A stretch of DNA of 64,000 bases from Pseudomonadota bacterium (GTDB lineage: Bacteria; Pseudomonadota; Alphaproteobacteria; Dongiales; Dongiaceae): the NCBI GenBank assembly GCA_021792365.1, contig JAJYUT010000005.1:1-64000 (forward strand), given 5' to 3'. This document shows positions 34,259 to 44,381 of this stretch, piece by piece. Numbering within the stretch: position 1 is the first letter of the stretch; each line of letters begins with the position of its first letter. The position numbers and the translations under genes were made by a program. Under the pieces are notes generated by a model. The model had not been told where the DNA came from and made no database searches. It saw only the letters and a list, made by a program, of their open reading frames with translations.

Positions 34259-35206
34259 TTACTCGACCTTCTTCAGCTCATCTGTGGTGATGACGCGGTC
34301 GCGGCCGTGGCGCTTGCCGATATACATGACCTGGTCCGCGGCGTGCAGGAGGGCCTCCGCGCTGCCGGCGTCGTGCGGATACAGCGCGATGCCGATGGTG
34401 GCGCCGATCGCGAGGTCGGCGCCGGGGGCGGGCACGGTGAACCGGAGATCCTGCCGGACCCGCTCGGCGACGTTGTAGGCGACTTCGCGCGCCTCCTCGG
34501 GCGGAATCTCCACGATCACCGCGAATTCGTCGCCGCCCAGGCGCGCCGCGAAATCCTCGCGCCGCATCGCCACGCCGAACGTGCCCGCCACCTGCTGGAG
34601 CAACTGATCGCCCGCCTGGTGGCCAAGCGTGTCGTTGACGTCCTTGAAGCGATCGAGGTCGACGAACAACAGGGCGATGGTCGACCCGCTGGCCGCGGCC
34701 CACTCGACGCGCCGCGTCAGCTCCTCCTGGAACGCGAAGCGGTTCGGCAGGCCGGTCAGCATGTCGTGGGTGGCGAGGTAGTCGCTGCGCTGCTTCTGCT
34801 CGGCCAGCTCTTCAGCCAACTCCACCGATTGCGAAGCCTGGCCTTCCAGCGCCGAATGGGTCAGCTCCAGGTCGGCCAGGTATCGCTTCAGCTCTTCCTC
34901 GCGGGCCTCGGCCTCGCGCCGGAAGATCTCGTGCATTGTCCGCTCGCCGGCGAGTTCGACCTCCAGCGCGTGGATGTGCGCGTCGCGCAGGTCTACGGCA
35001 GTGTTGGCCGGGGCGGTGTTGGAGGCGCGGCGCAGGATCAGGATGCCGCCGGCCGCGCCGGCGAGCGCACCGGTGATCCCGGACATCAACGGAAACGCCT
35101 CTTGCCACGACAACGCCAGGAACGCGCCCAATGCGGCGCTGATCAAGGGCACCAGCGTCTCGCGTGCGTCGGTGGTGGACATCGAGTCTGTCTTCGAGAT
35201 GACCAT
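34259..35206 (-). CDS. membrane-anchored diguanylate cyclase (GGDEF)
   Basis: A protein of about 315 residues that makes c-di-GMP from GTP. Two transmembrane helices (LVPLISAALGAFLAL and LMSGITGALAGAAGGILIL) are followed by a coiled coil (about 85-140), then a GGDEF domain opening with THDMLTGLPNRFAFQ. The catalytic RLGGDEF is intact, and RRED five residues before it matches the RXXD product-inhibition site. The ATG at 35206 was taken; a GTG at 35221 and an ATG at 35182 are alternatives. Two PilZ proteins, possible receptors, are encoded at 44.4-45.0 kb. Confidence 0.92.
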   Translation of the reverse strand: MVISKTDSMSTTDARETLVPLISAALGAFLALSWQEAFPLMSGITGALAGAAGGILILRRASNTAPANTAVDLRDAHIHALEVELAGERTMHEIFRREAEAREEELKRYLADLELTHSALEGQASQSVELAEELAEQKQRSDYLATHDMLTGLPNRFAFQEELTRRVEWAAASGSTIALLFVDLDRFKDVNDTLGHQAGDQLLQQVAGTFGVAMRREDFAARLGGDEFAVIVEIPPEEAREVAYNVAERVRQDLRFTVPAPGADLAIGATIGIALYPHDAGSAEALLHAADQVMYIGKRHGRDRVITTDELKKVE

Positions 35207-35301
35207 GTTTTCGCCAAACACATGCGACCCAACACCGCAATCATACCATCGAAGGGTGTTAAGGGAATCCTACGACAAACATCCTCAGGGGTGAGAAAAG
35301 C

Positions 35302-35332
35302 AAAAAAGGGCGGCTCCTCTCGAAGCCGCCCT
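35302..35332 (-). terminator. intrinsic terminator of the coxGSLM operon
   Basis: On the minus strand AGGGCGGCT and AGCCGCCCT form a perfect nine-base stem with an eight-base loop, followed directly by TTTTTT (35302-35307, sharing its last T with the stem) and another T run (GCTTTT). It begins 28 bases after the coxM stop codon, so it ends that transcript. Confidence 0.85.
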
Positions 35333-35359
35333 AATTGCGAAGAAAAATTGTCCGTAATT

Positions 35360-36154
<795 letters not shown>

Positions 36155-36167
36155 GATCCGTCCTCCC

Positions 36168-38543
36168 TTACTCGGCCGCCATCTTGGCGGGCGCGCTTTG
36201 AATCGCCTGCCAGACCTTGAGCGGCGTTGCCGGCATCGAGATGTCCTGCACGCCGAGCGGCGAAAGGGCATCGATGACCGCATTGATGATCGCCGGCGGC
36301 GAGCCGATGGCCCCCACCTCGCCGACGCCCTTGGCGCCGATCGGGTTGTGCGTGCACATGGTCGATTGCGTCGCCACCTTGAAATTCGGCAGATCGTCCG
36401 CACGCGGCATGCAGTAATCCATCAGCGAACCGGTCAGCAGCTGTCCGGATTGCTCGTCGTAGACGCAGCTCTCGAGCAGCGCCTGCCCGATACCCTGGGC
36501 GACGCCGCCATGAACCTGGCCTTCGACGATCATCGGGTTGATGACGCGCCCGACATCGTCGACCGCGGTGAAGTTCACGATCTTCGTGACGCCGGTATCC
36601 GGGTCGAGTTCCACCTCGCAGATATGGCAACCGCCGGGATAGGTGAAGTTGAGCGGATCGTAGAACGCCGTCTCTTCGAGGCCAGGCTCCAGCTCGGTGA
36701 TCGGATAGTTGTGCGGCACATAGGCGGTCAAGGCCACGGTGCCGAACGGAACGCTCTTGTCGGTGCCGGCGACCGTGAAGGTGCCGTTCTTGAACTCGAC
36801 GTCCGCGACCGACGCTTCCATCAGGTGCGCCGCGATTCGCTTGGCCTTGGCGATGATCTTGTCCATCGCTTTGACGATCGCCGAACCGCCCACCGCCAGC
36901 GAGCGCGAACCGTAGGTGCCCATGCCGAACGGGATCTTGTTGGTGTCGCCGTGGCTCACCTCGACACTATCGATCGAGATGCCGAGCGTGTCGGAGACGA
37001 GCTGGGCGAAGGTCGTCTCATGGCCTTGCCCATGGCTGTGGGTGCCGGTGAACACCGTCACCGATCCGGTCGGATGGACGCGGATGGAGCCGCATTCATA
37101 GAGCCCGGCACGGGCGCCCAGGCTTCCCACCACCGCCGAGGGCGCGATGCCGCAGGCCTCGATATACGTGGAGATGCCGATGCCGCGCAGCTTGCCGCGC
37201 TTCCTGGCCTCGGCCCGTCGGCTTTCGAACCCGGCCCAGTCGGAAGCCTTGAGCGCGCCGTCCAGGGTCGCGTCGTAATCGCCGCTGTCATATTGCAGGG
37301 CGACCGGCGTCTGATAGGGGAACGCTTCCCGCGAGATGAAGTTCTTCCGACGGATTTCCACCCGGTCCATCTTCATCTCGCGCGCCGCCTTGTCGACCAG
37401 CCGCTCCAGCAGATAGGTCGCTTCCGGACGGCCCGCGCCGCGATAGGCGTCGACCACCACCGTGTTGGTGAACACGGCTTTGACTTCCGCATAGATCGCC
37501 GGGGTGGTGTAGACGCCGGCGAGCAGCGTCGCGTAGAGATAGGTCGGCACGCAGGGCGCGAAGGTGGAGAGATACGCGCCCATGTTGGCGATCGTGCTGA
37601 CCCGCAGCGCCAGGAACTTGCCGTCCTTGTCCATCGCCAATTCGGCATGGCTGACATGGTCGCGGCCCTGCGCATCGGTCAGGAAGGATTCGCTGCGCTC
37701 CGCGGTCCACTTGATGGGGCGGTGGAGCTTGCCGGCCGCCCAGGTGACCAAGGCCTCCTCCGCGTAATGGAAGATCTTGGACCCGAAGCCGCCGCCGACA
37801 TCCGGCGCCACCACGCGCAGCTTGTGCTCCGGGATCTGCAGCACGAAGGCGCCCATCAGCAGGCGGATGACGTGCGGGTTCTGGCTGGTGGTGTAGAGCG
37901 TGTATTCGCCGGTCGCGCGGTCGTAGTCGCCGACCGCGGCGCGCGGCTCCATGGCGTTCGGCACCAGGCGCTGGTTGACCAGGTCGATCTTGGTGACGTG
38001 ATGCGCCTTGGCGAAAGCCGCCTCCGTCGCCGCCTTGTCGCCCAGATGCCAGTCATAGCAGACGTTGTTCTTGGCATCCGCCCACACTTGCGGCTTGCCC
38101 GGCTTGTCGGCATCCGCCGTCGAGATGATGGCGGGCAGTTCCTTGTAGGTGACGTCGATCTTCTCGGCCGCGTCCTTGGCCTCGGCATAGGTTTCCGCGA
38201 TCACCAGGGCGACCTGGTCGCCGACATGGCGCACGCGGTCCTTGCACAGCGGGAAATGCGGCGGCTCGACCATCGGGGAGCCGTCCTTGCTGTGGATCTG
38301 CCAGCCGGCGGGCAGCCCGCCCTTGTCGTAATCCGCGCCGGTGAAGACCGCGATCACGCCGGGCGAGGATTGCGCGGCGGCGGTGTCGATCTTCACGATC
38401 TCCGCATGCGCGTGCGGCGAGCGGAGGATGTAGGCGTGGCTCTGGCCCGGGCGGTTGATGTCGTCGGTGTAGGTGCCCCGGCCGGTCAGAAAGCGGAAGT
38501 CTTCCTTGCGCTTGACGGAAGCGCCAATTCCTGTGGCGGTCAT
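36168..38543 (-). CDS. coxL: molybdopterin-binding large subunit, form II CO-dehydrogenase-like
   Basis: A 791-residue catalytic subunit of the xanthine oxidase family. The active-site loop AYRGAGR (residues 366-372) is the form II signature. Form I CO dehydrogenases have AYXCSFR with the S-selanylcysteine that binds copper, so the CO-specific residue is absent here. GGGFGSK (about 250-256) and the catalytic glutamate E742 in GVGEVGA are in place. The enzyme should bind molybdopterin cytosine dinucleotide and hydroxylate a still unknown carbon substrate; CO oxidation by form II enzymes is disputed. Four bases separate it from coxS. Confidence 0.95.
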   Translation of the reverse strand: MTATGIGASVKRKEDFRFLTGRGTYTDDINRPGQSHAYILRSPHAHAEIVKIDTAAAQSSPGVIAVFTGADYDKGGLPAGWQIHSKDGSPMVEPPHFPLCKDRVRHVGDQVALVIAETYAEAKDAAEKIDVTYKELPAIISTADADKPGKPQVWADAKNNVCYDWHLGDKAATEAAFAKAHHVTKIDLVNQRLVPNAMEPRAAVGDYDRATGEYTLYTTSQNPHVIRLLMGAFVLQIPEHKLRVVAPDVGGGFGSKIFHYAEEALVTWAAGKLHRPIKWTAERSESFLTDAQGRDHVSHAELAMDKDGKFLALRVSTIANMGAYLSTFAPCVPTYLYATLLAGVYTTPAIYAEVKAVFTNTVVVDAYRGAGRPEATYLLERLVDKAAREMKMDRVEIRRKNFISREAFPYQTPVALQYDSGDYDATLDGALKASDWAGFESRRAEARKRGKLRGIGISTYIEACGIAPSAVVGSLGARAGLYECGSIRVHPTGSVTVFTGTHSHGQGHETTFAQLVSDTLGISIDSVEVSHGDTNKIPFGMGTYGSRSLAVGGSAIVKAMDKIIAKAKRIAAHLMEASVADVEFKNGTFTVAGTDKSVPFGTVALTAYVPHNYPITELEPGLEETAFYDPLNFTYPGGCHICEVELDPDTGVTKIVNFTAVDDVGRVINPMIVEGQVHGGVAQGIGQALLESCVYDEQSGQLLTGSLMDYCMPRADDLPNFKVATQSTMCTHNPIGAKGVGEVGAIGSPPAIINAVIDALSPLGVQDISMPATPLKVWQAIQSAPAKMAAE

Positions 38544-38547
38544 GACA

Positions 38548-39015
38548 TCATCCCTTCATCGCGGCGGCACCGGCCTTCACGGCCTTGACGATGTTGTGGT
38601 AGCCCGTGCAGCGGCAGATATTGCCCTCGAGCCCGTGGCGGATCTCTTCCTCGCTCGGGCTCGCATTGTTTGTCACGAGGTCTATGGCGGTCATCACCAT
38701 GCCCGGCGTGCAGAAGCCGCATTGCAGCCCGTGATTGTCACGGAAGGCTTCCTGCATCGGATGCAGCGTTTCCCCGTTCGCCACGCCCTCGATTGTCGTC
38801 ACGCTGGCGCCGTTCGCCTGCACCGCCAATAGGGTGCAGGATTTCACGGCGCGCCCATCGACGTGCACGACGCAGGCCCCGCATTGACTGGTATCGCAAC
38901 CGATGTGGGTGCCGGTCAGGCCAAGTTTTTCGCGCAAGAACTGAACGAGCAGAGTGCGGCCTTCGACCTGTGCCGAAGCGCGCTTGCCGTTCACCGTCAT
39001 TTCCACGGTCGGCAT
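38548..39015 (-). CDS. coxS: 2Fe-2S small subunit of CO-dehydrogenase-type hydroxylase
   Basis: A 155-residue subunit with two [2Fe-2S] clusters. The N-terminal plant-ferredoxin domain has [13 protein letters not shown] and a fourth cysteine in VKSC. The C-terminal four-helix domain has QCGFCTPGM and [11 protein letters not shown]. It relays electrons from molybdenum in CoxL to FAD in CoxM. The ATG at 39015 follows GGGAGG closely. It lies upstream of coxL by four bases. Confidence 0.95.
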   Translation of the reverse strand: MPTVEMTVNGKRASAQVEGRTLLVQFLREKLGLTGTHIGCDTSQCGACVVHVDGRAVKSCTLLAVQANGASVTTIEGVANGETLHPMQEAFRDNHGLQCGFCTPGMVMTAIDLVTNNASPSEEEIRHGLEGNICRCTGYHNIVKAVKAGAAAMKG

Positions 39016-39189
39016 CAATCCCTCCCAGAATACTAGCGGCGGCGGGCGCCGTCGCTGCCGTAGGCCGGTTGGACCGGCCTTGCTTGCCAGCGGAACAGTT
39101 TAACGACCCGGTTCAAGCATGTGTCAAGCGCGCGCCGAGTATGAGCGTATTTTGGCTCTGGAACGACTATGGCGATGCCGTTGCCGGTG

Positions 39190-39810
39190 TCATCGCAGTG
39201 CAACCAACGCCAGGATGATCGCGATGATGACAACGAGGCCGCTGATCCATAGGACAGGAGACAGGCCACGACTTGGCCCTGCGGGCGCGGGTGCGGACCG
39301 TGTGACAGGCTGCGGCGCCAGCTCGGCAGCGACCGGCGCCTCCTCGAGCGCGGGCGCGGAAGCGGCCGCAGCGGCTTGCGCGGCAAAAGCGGCGAAGAAC
39401 TCGTCCGCCAGCTTGCGCGCAGTTCCTTCCACCAGGCGAGAGCCGAGCTGCGCCAGCTTTCCGCCGATCTGCGCGTCCGCGGCGTAATGCAGCACGGTGG
39501 CCGTTCCGTCGTCTACCGGCTCTAGCCGCACCTTGGCCCCGCCCTTGGCAAAGCCGGCGGCCCCGCCTTGGCCTTCGCCGCTGATGGTGTAGCCGGCAGG
39601 CGGATCGAGGTCGCTCAATGTCACCTTGCCGTTGAAGCCCGCCTTCACCGGGCCGATCTTGGCGATCACGCGCGCGACGAACGCGGTGTCCGATGTCTTG
39701 TTCAGCTCCTCGCAGCCGGGAATGCAGGCCTTCAGGATCTCCGGATCGTTGAGTGCGGCCCACACCGTCTCGCGCGGGGCGGGGATTCGGTAGTTGCCGG
39801 TCAGATCCAT
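39190..39810 (-). CDS. coxG: CoxG-like SRPBCC protein with C-terminal membrane anchor
   Basis: A 206-residue protein. Residues about 1-145 are an SRPBCC/CoxG ligand-binding fold (YRIPAPRETVWAALNDPEILKAC; GFNGKVTLSDLDPPAGY). A proline/alanine-rich linker follows, and a C-terminal hydrophobic helix (PVLWISGLVVIIAIILALVAL) acts as a tail anchor. CoxG is thought to help anchor CO dehydrogenase at the cytoplasmic membrane or shuttle quinones. It is the first gene of the cox operon; the 174-base gap to coxS contains no gene. GGAGAG precedes the ATG. Confidence 0.9.
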   Translation of the reverse strand: MDLTGNYRIPAPRETVWAALNDPEILKACIPGCEELNKTSDTAFVARVIAKIGPVKAGFNGKVTLSDLDPPAGYTISGEGQGGAAGFAKGGAKVRLEPVDDGTATVLHYAADAQIGGKLAQLGSRLVEGTARKLADEFFAAFAAQAAAAASAPALEEAPVAAELAPQPVTRSAPAPAGPSRGLSPVLWISGLVVIIAIILALVALR

Positions 39811-39854
39811 CTTGCTCTCCAGGTGTGCGCACGCGGCTGCCATCGAAGCGAATC

Positions 39855-39869
39855 TTGACACGTTGTCAA
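39855..39869. promoter_or_regulatory. palindromic TTGACA pair, possible shared divergent -35 or operator
   Basis: TTGACA (39855-39860), a three-base spacer CGT, then TGTCAA (39864-39869) reads TTGACA on both strands. It lies between divergent coxG (start 39810) and the DUF192 gene (start 39891). It could be overlapping -35 boxes or a regulator site. The -10 boxes at the expected distances are poor. Confidence 0.3.
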
Positions 39870-39890
39870 GCAACGTCGGACTCTGTCGGC

Positions 39891-40349
39891 ATGATCCAAA
39901 GGCTGATATCCATTTGCGCGCTGCTGCTGTCAGCGGCGTCCGTGAGCCTCGCCGCCGAGCTGCCGCGCGACGTGGTGCTGGTCGAGGCGAGGGGCAGTCA
40001 ATACCGCTTCGAGGTGGAGGTGGCGGACGAGCCCGGCGAGCGCGCCCAGGGACTGATGTATCGCGAGAGCCTCGCCGACAATGCGGGCATGCTGTTCCTC
40101 TATCCCGAGCCCCAGCCGGTCCAGTTCTGGATGAGGAACACGCCGCTTTCACTCGACATCGTGTTCGTGCGCGCGGACGGCACCATCGCGCGGATCGCGG
40201 AGAACACGGTCCCGATGTCGGAGGAGATGATACCCTCGGGCGAGCCGGTGCTGGCGGTGCTCGAAGTGAAGGCCGGCACCATGCGCCAACTCGGCGTCAC
40301 AATCGGCGACCGCGTGCGCAGCGCTGCTTTCCCTGAACCTCGCAACTAA
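39891..40349 (+). CDS. DUF192 family secreted protein
   Basis: A 152-residue protein with a signal peptide (SICALLLSAASVSLAAE). The DUF192 domain follows with VADEPGERAQGLMYRESL, GMLFLYPEPQPVQFWMRNTPLSLDIVFV and the C-terminal VKAGTMRQLGVTIGD. The fold is known structurally, but its function is not established. Its last codon overlaps the convergent haloacid dehalogenase stop by four bases. The divergent upstream region is shared with coxG. Confidence 0.88.
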   Translation: MIQRLISICALLLSAASVSLAAELPRDVVLVEARGSQYRFEVEVADEPGERAQGLMYRESLADNAGMLFLYPEPQPVQFWMRNTPLSLDIVFVRADGTIARIAENTVPMSEEMIPSGEPVLAVLEVKAGTMRQLGVTIGDRVRSAAFPEPRN

Positions 40350-41068
40350 ACGCCGAGCTGATCCGCGAGCGCGCCGAAATCCGCCGCGACCACGTCCCAA
40401 TCCTGCTCCGGCTGGAGGTCCTTGGTCTGGCCCGGCCCGTGCTCCATCGGACGCGGGACGAACGCGGTGCGCAGGCCGCAGCCGCGCGCCGCCGCGAGGT
40501 CGCCATTGTGGGCTGCCACCATGCATACCTCCTCCGGCCGCATGGCCAGGATGTCGAGGGTGCGCAGATAGGCTTCGGGCGCGGGCTTGTAGGCCCGCGC
40601 CAGTTCCGCGCCCAGAATCGCGTCCCAGGGCAGGCCGGCGCGCTTGGCCATGTCGAGCATCAGGATGAGGTTGCCATTGGAGAGTGGCGCGATGATGTAG
40701 CGCGCTTTCAGCCGCGTGAGGCCGGGCACGACGTCCCGCCAGGGATCGAGGCGATGCCAGGCCAGGTTGAGTTCCGTCAACTCCTCGGCGGGGACGCGCG
40801 CCGGTGCGATGCCGAACGCGGGCAGGATCGCCTCCAGGTTCTCCCGGTGCAGCACGTCCAGCCGCACGAATGGACGCTGCCCGCTGCGCACCGCGTTCAT
40901 CGCAGGGTCATAAAGCTTGCGCCAGGCATCGGCGAAGGCGGCGGGATCGGCGGCGCCGGCGCCATGCCGCGCCAGGAAAGGCCCGGCCTGCCGGGCAATG
41001 CCGCTGCGCCAGTCGACTACGGTGCCGAAAACATCGAAGACCAGGGCGCGGATGCCGTTCAGTGCCAT
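40346..41068 (-). CDS. haloacid dehalogenase type II family hydrolase
   Basis: A 240-residue HAD-superfamily enzyme. Motif I is LVFDVFGTVVDW with nucleophile D12. Motif II is PLSNGN (serine/asparagine). The lysine region follows in LARAYKPAPEAY, and the acidic motif at the end is MVAAHNGDL. The layout matches L-2-haloacid dehalogenases, which hydrolyse 2-haloacids to 2-hydroxyacids. The family also includes phosphatases, so the substrate is tentative. It ends tail to tail with DUF192. Confidence 0.88.
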   Translation of the reverse strand: MALNGIRALVFDVFGTVVDWRSGIARQAGPFLARHGAGAADPAAFADAWRKLYDPAMNAVRSGQRPFVRLDVLHRENLEAILPAFGIAPARVPAEELTELNLAWHRLDPWRDVVPGLTRLKARYIIAPLSNGNLILMLDMAKRAGLPWDAILGAELARAYKPAPEAYLRTLDILAMRPEEVCMVAAHNGDLAAARGCGLRTAFVPRPMEHGPGQTKDLQPEQDWDVVAADFGALADQLGV

Positions 41069-41092
41069 CGCGCCTCGACGAGTGAAGGAGGC

Positions 41093-41323
41093 CTATTCCT
41101 CGTCCCGCGCCGGAACGTATTGCGTGCCGGATTCGAGCGAGCTCCGTGCCACCGTCTTGCGGCGCGTCGGATCGTTCACCGCAACGATATGCGCGTAAGG
41201 CGTACCGTCGATGCCTTCGAACAGCGTGACGACTTCCCACACCATGTATGGCAGCCCGGCAGTGTAATACTTCGAGCCGACTGCAACGGTGGGTTGCTTC
41301 TCTCTCCTAAAGAGCTTGAACAT
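41093..41323 (-). CDS. small conserved-looking protein of unknown function
   Basis: A 76-residue soluble protein beginning with the basic MFKLFRREKQ, followed by a beta-rich middle (KYYTAGLPYMVWEVVTLFEGIDGTPYAHIVAVND) and TRRKTVARSSLES near the end. No family is recognised. It sits 24 bases upstream of the haloacid dehalogenase gene on the same strand. The stretch to the next gene (41324-41417) shows nothing clear. Confidence 0.6.
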   Translation of the reverse strand: MFKLFRREKQPTVAVGSKYYTAGLPYMVWEVVTLFEGIDGTPYAHIVAVNDPTRRKTVARSSLESGTQYVPARDEE

Positions 41324-41417
41324 CGTCTATCGCATTTCCCGCACAGGTCTGAGCAACCCTAGCACGACGGTTTTCCTGCCTCAACAGAGGCTCAGTATGA
41401 CGAGCCAGATTCACGGC

Positions 41418-42800
41418 CTAAGTGTTCCTGAGGTACCAGTCGTAGTCGAGTTCCGTCACGCGGGAGAAAAACCGGTTCTGCTCGGCGCGCTTGACCGCCA
41501 CGAAGACGCGGTGGAAGTCGGGCCCGAAATAGTCCTTCATCCGTGCCGACTCTTCGAACAGGTCCAGCGCCTTGAACCAGTTGTCCGGCAGCTTGACGCC
41601 CATCTCCGCCGCCTGGGCGTAGCCGTTGCCGACGATCGGGGCGCCCGGGTCCAGACGGTGCTTGATCCCGTGATGGATCGCCGCCAGCAGGGCCGCCACC
41701 GCCAGGTAGGGATTGGCGTCGGCGCCGCACACGCGATGCTCGATATGGCGAGTCGGAGCGGGGCCGGCCGGCACGCGAAAGCTGACCGTGCGGTTGTTGA
41801 TGCCCCAGGTCGGCGCGACCGGCGCATAGGAATTGGCGCGGAAGCGGCGGTACGAGTTGGCGTTGGGCGCGAACACCGCCATGGAATCCTCGAGCAGCGC
41901 CTGCATCCCGCCGACCGCGTATTTCACGAGTTCGGTCCCCTCCGGCGCGTCGCTGGCGAAGGCGTTCTTTCCGTTGCGGTCCGCCAGGCTGACGTGGAGA
42001 TGCATGCCGCTGCCGGCGCTGTCCGAGAACGGCTTGGCCATGAAGGTTGCCTCGACGCCATGCCTGACGGCGACGCCCTTGACCGCGCGCTTGAACATGA
42101 TCGCCTCGTCGGTGGCGCGTAGCGCGTCCGGCCGGTGGCGCAATGTCAGCTCCAACTGGCCCGGCGCATATTCGGAGATCGCGGTCTCGGCGGGGATGCC
42201 CTGCACGTCGCACGCGGCATAGAGGTCTCGGAAGAACGGGGCGAAATCGTCCAGCTCGCGCAGGCCGTAGACCTGGATGTCCCACGGCCGATAGCCGGTG
42301 ACCGGCGAGGCCGGCGGCCGCAGCGCGCCGTCCGGTCCACGCTGGCGGTCGATCAGGTAGAACTCCAGCTCGCAGGCGATCACGGGAATGAGATCGAACT
42401 CCTGAAAGCGGTCGATCACCCGCTGCAGGACGTGGCGCGGGTCGTAGGCGCAGGGGCTCCCATCCAGCTCGTACACGCTGAGCAGGACCTGCGCGCAATT
42501 GGGGCCGAGCCAGGGGGCGCGCACCAGGATGCCCGGCACCGGCCGGCCGAGCCGGTCGGCGTCGCCGTCGGCCCATACCAGGCCGCTCTCGTCCACATCC
42601 TCGCCGGTGATGTCGAGCGCCAGCATGGTGCCCGGCAGATAGCGCGCATGCTGGTAGATCGGCAGCAAATCGTGGCGGCGCAGGTTCTTGCCGCGCGGCA
42701 CGCCGCTCTGGTTGGTGAAGACGATCTGGATGGTGTCGATGTCCGGGTTCTTGGCCAGGAATTCCTCGGCCTCGGCCACATCGGCGACAAGCGCGGTCAT
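41418..42800 (-). CDS. glutamine synthetase family protein (gamma-glutamyl-amine ligase type)
   Basis: A 460-residue GS-like ligase. ACELEFYL holds metal-binding glutamates. AGSGMHLHVSL carries the histidine/ammonium-site block, and NSYRRF with PTRHIEHRVCGADANPYL is the ATP and glutamate-binding segment. The length and the N-terminus (IDTIQIVFTNQSGVPRGK) match the PuuA/GlnT-like group that joins glutamate to amines such as putrescine, rather than housekeeping GlnA, and the tyrosine adenylylation site is not evident. It follows a class III aminotransferase by 21 bases, which fits polyamine or amine catabolism; the exact amine is unknown. Confidence 0.88.
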   Translation of the reverse strand: MTALVADVAEAEEFLAKNPDIDTIQIVFTNQSGVPRGKNLRRHDLLPIYQHARYLPGTMLALDITGEDVDESGLVWADGDADRLGRPVPGILVRAPWLGPNCAQVLLSVYELDGSPCAYDPRHVLQRVIDRFQEFDLIPVIACELEFYLIDRQRGPDGALRPPASPVTGYRPWDIQVYGLRELDDFAPFFRDLYAACDVQGIPAETAISEYAPGQLELTLRHRPDALRATDEAIMFKRAVKGVAVRHGVEATFMAKPFSDSAGSGMHLHVSLADRNGKNAFASDAPEGTELVKYAVGGMQALLEDSMAVFAPNANSYRRFRANSYAPVAPTWGINNRTVSFRVPAGPAPTRHIEHRVCGADANPYLAVAALLAAIHHGIKHRLDPGAPIVGNGYAQAAEMGVKLPDNWFKALDLFEESARMKDYFGPDFHRVFVAVKRAEQNRFFSRVTELDYDWYLRNT

Positions 42801-42821
42801 GATTCTTCCTCTTGGGATCTC

Positions 42822-44186
42822 TCAGGCAAGCAACTCGGTCAGGCAACCGTCGATGGTCGCGACCAACCGGTCGACCTGGTCGGCGGAAGTGGCAGGGCTC
42901 ACCAGCGTCATGTTGTGGAACGGCGCGATGATGAAGCCGCGATTCAGCAGGTAGAGATGGATGGCCAGTTCGAGCCGCGGATGCATGGCCGCCTGGGCCT
43001 CCGTGCCGTTCTTCGGCGGCTGTGGCGCACACACGAACTCGGCGCGCGCGCCCACGTTGGAGACATGCCACGGCAGCTTGCGCTGCCTGATCCTTGCCTC
43101 GATGCCGCGCGCGAGGCGCTCGGACATCGGCAGCATGTGATCGTACGCGGCGGGCGTAATCACCTGTTCCAGGTTGGCACGCATCGCATGCAGCGCCATG
43201 GCGTTGGCGCTGAGCGTCGTGCCCATGCCGGAATAGCCGGGCGGGTTCTCCGCTTCCGCCTTGCGCATGCGCGCTTCGATCTCCGCCGTGAAGCCAAAGA
43301 CAGAGCAGGGAATGCCGCCGGCGATCGGCTTGCCGATTGTCAGGAAATCCGGTTCCAGATCATGCGTACGCGTATAGCCGCCGTAACCGGTCGAAATGGT
43401 GTGCGTCTCGTCGATCACCAGCAGCGTCCCGTGCCTGCGCGTGACGGCGCGCAACGCGTCGAGGAAGCCGGGCTGCGGCAGTACCATGCCGATATTGGTC
43501 AGGGCCGGCTCGGTCAGCACGCAGGCGACATCGCCTGGCGCCAGCGCCGCTTCCAGCGCGGGCAGGTCGTTGAACTCCACGACCTTGGTGAATTGCGTAA
43601 CGTCGTAGACCTGCCCCAGCAATCCTGGCCGGTGGATCGGCTGCCCGTCCTTCAGGCGCACGAAGGTGTCGTCGACTGCGCCGTGATAACAGCCGTGGAA
43701 GACGAGGATCTTGGGGCGTTTCGTGATCGCGCGGCACCAACGGATGACGAAACGGTTCGCATCCGTAGCGGTGGTCGCCGCCTGCCAGAAGGGCAGGCCG
43801 AACATCTTTGCCAGCAATTCGCCGACTGTCGCCACGTCCTCGGTCGGCAGCATGTAGGTAAGGCCACGCGCCGCCTGCGCGGCGATGGCGCGCGCGATCG
43901 GTTCCGGCGAATGGCCGAACATCGATCCCGTGTCCCCGAAGCAGAAATCGTCATAGGAATGCCCGTCTACATCCTCCAGGCGCGATCCCTTGGCGCCTGC
44001 GACATGGATTGGGAAGGGCGTGCCCCAGTCCAGCATCCAATGCATCGGGACACCGCGGGCCCAGTGGGCCTTGGCACGCTCGGCCAGTTCGTGGGATTTC
44101 GGGTGACGCTGAACGAAGAGATCCTTCTCACGCTGCAATAGGGCCTCGACGTTCGCGGATGGAACGCCGGCTTCCAGCTCACGCAT
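42822..44186 (-). CDS. class III PLP-dependent aminotransferase
   Basis: A 454-residue fold-type I enzyme. It has HGCYHGAVDD in the cofactor pocket, the phosphate-binding threonine region, VIDETHTI with the aspartate that contacts the pyridine nitrogen, and the Schiff-base lysine in LTIGKPIAGG. It resembles glutamate-1-semialdehyde aminomutase and omega-transaminase-like proteins, but the extra N-terminal 60 residues (PMHWMLDWGTPFPIHVAGAKG) are typical of the group annotated aspartate aminotransferase family. It probably works with the downstream GS-like ligase on an amine or amino acid. Confidence 0.87.
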   Translation of the reverse strand: MRELEAGVPSANVEALLQREKDLFVQRHPKSHELAERAKAHWARGVPMHWMLDWGTPFPIHVAGAKGSRLEDVDGHSYDDFCFGDTGSMFGHSPEPIARAIAAQAARGLTYMLPTEDVATVGELLAKMFGLPFWQAATTATDANRFVIRWCRAITKRPKILVFHGCYHGAVDDTFVRLKDGQPIHRPGLLGQVYDVTQFTKVVEFNDLPALEAALAPGDVACVLTEPALTNIGMVLPQPGFLDALRAVTRRHGTLLVIDETHTISTGYGGYTRTHDLEPDFLTIGKPIAGGIPCSVFGFTAEIEARMRKAEAENPPGYSGMGTTLSANAMALHAMRANLEQVITPAAYDHMLPMSERLARGIEARIRQRKLPWHVSNVGARAEFVCAPQPPKNGTEAQAAMHPRLELAIHLYLLNRGFIIAPFHNMTLVSPATSADQVDRLVATIDGCLTELLA

Positions 44187-44381
44187 TTTGCGGCTACTCC
44201 TGGTGACGCGCGCGAGAGTGATACTCGGGCGTATGCGGCATTCGCAAGGGGCGCGCGCTACGGTGTTGCGCCGGCGGATCCAAGACGCGATTACCCAGCG
44301 ATTTCACCGAAGCTTGTGTTAATCTATTCGCGCCGCGACCGCGTATCGGCTTTTCGGGGGAATGCGGGCGAGGATGGCTGC

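Noticed and set aside
44316-44381. A longer start (GTG 44316) for the first PilZ gene
   Set aside because: No ribosome site, and the extra residues are outside the PilZ fold; ATG 44382 has GAGGAT upstream.
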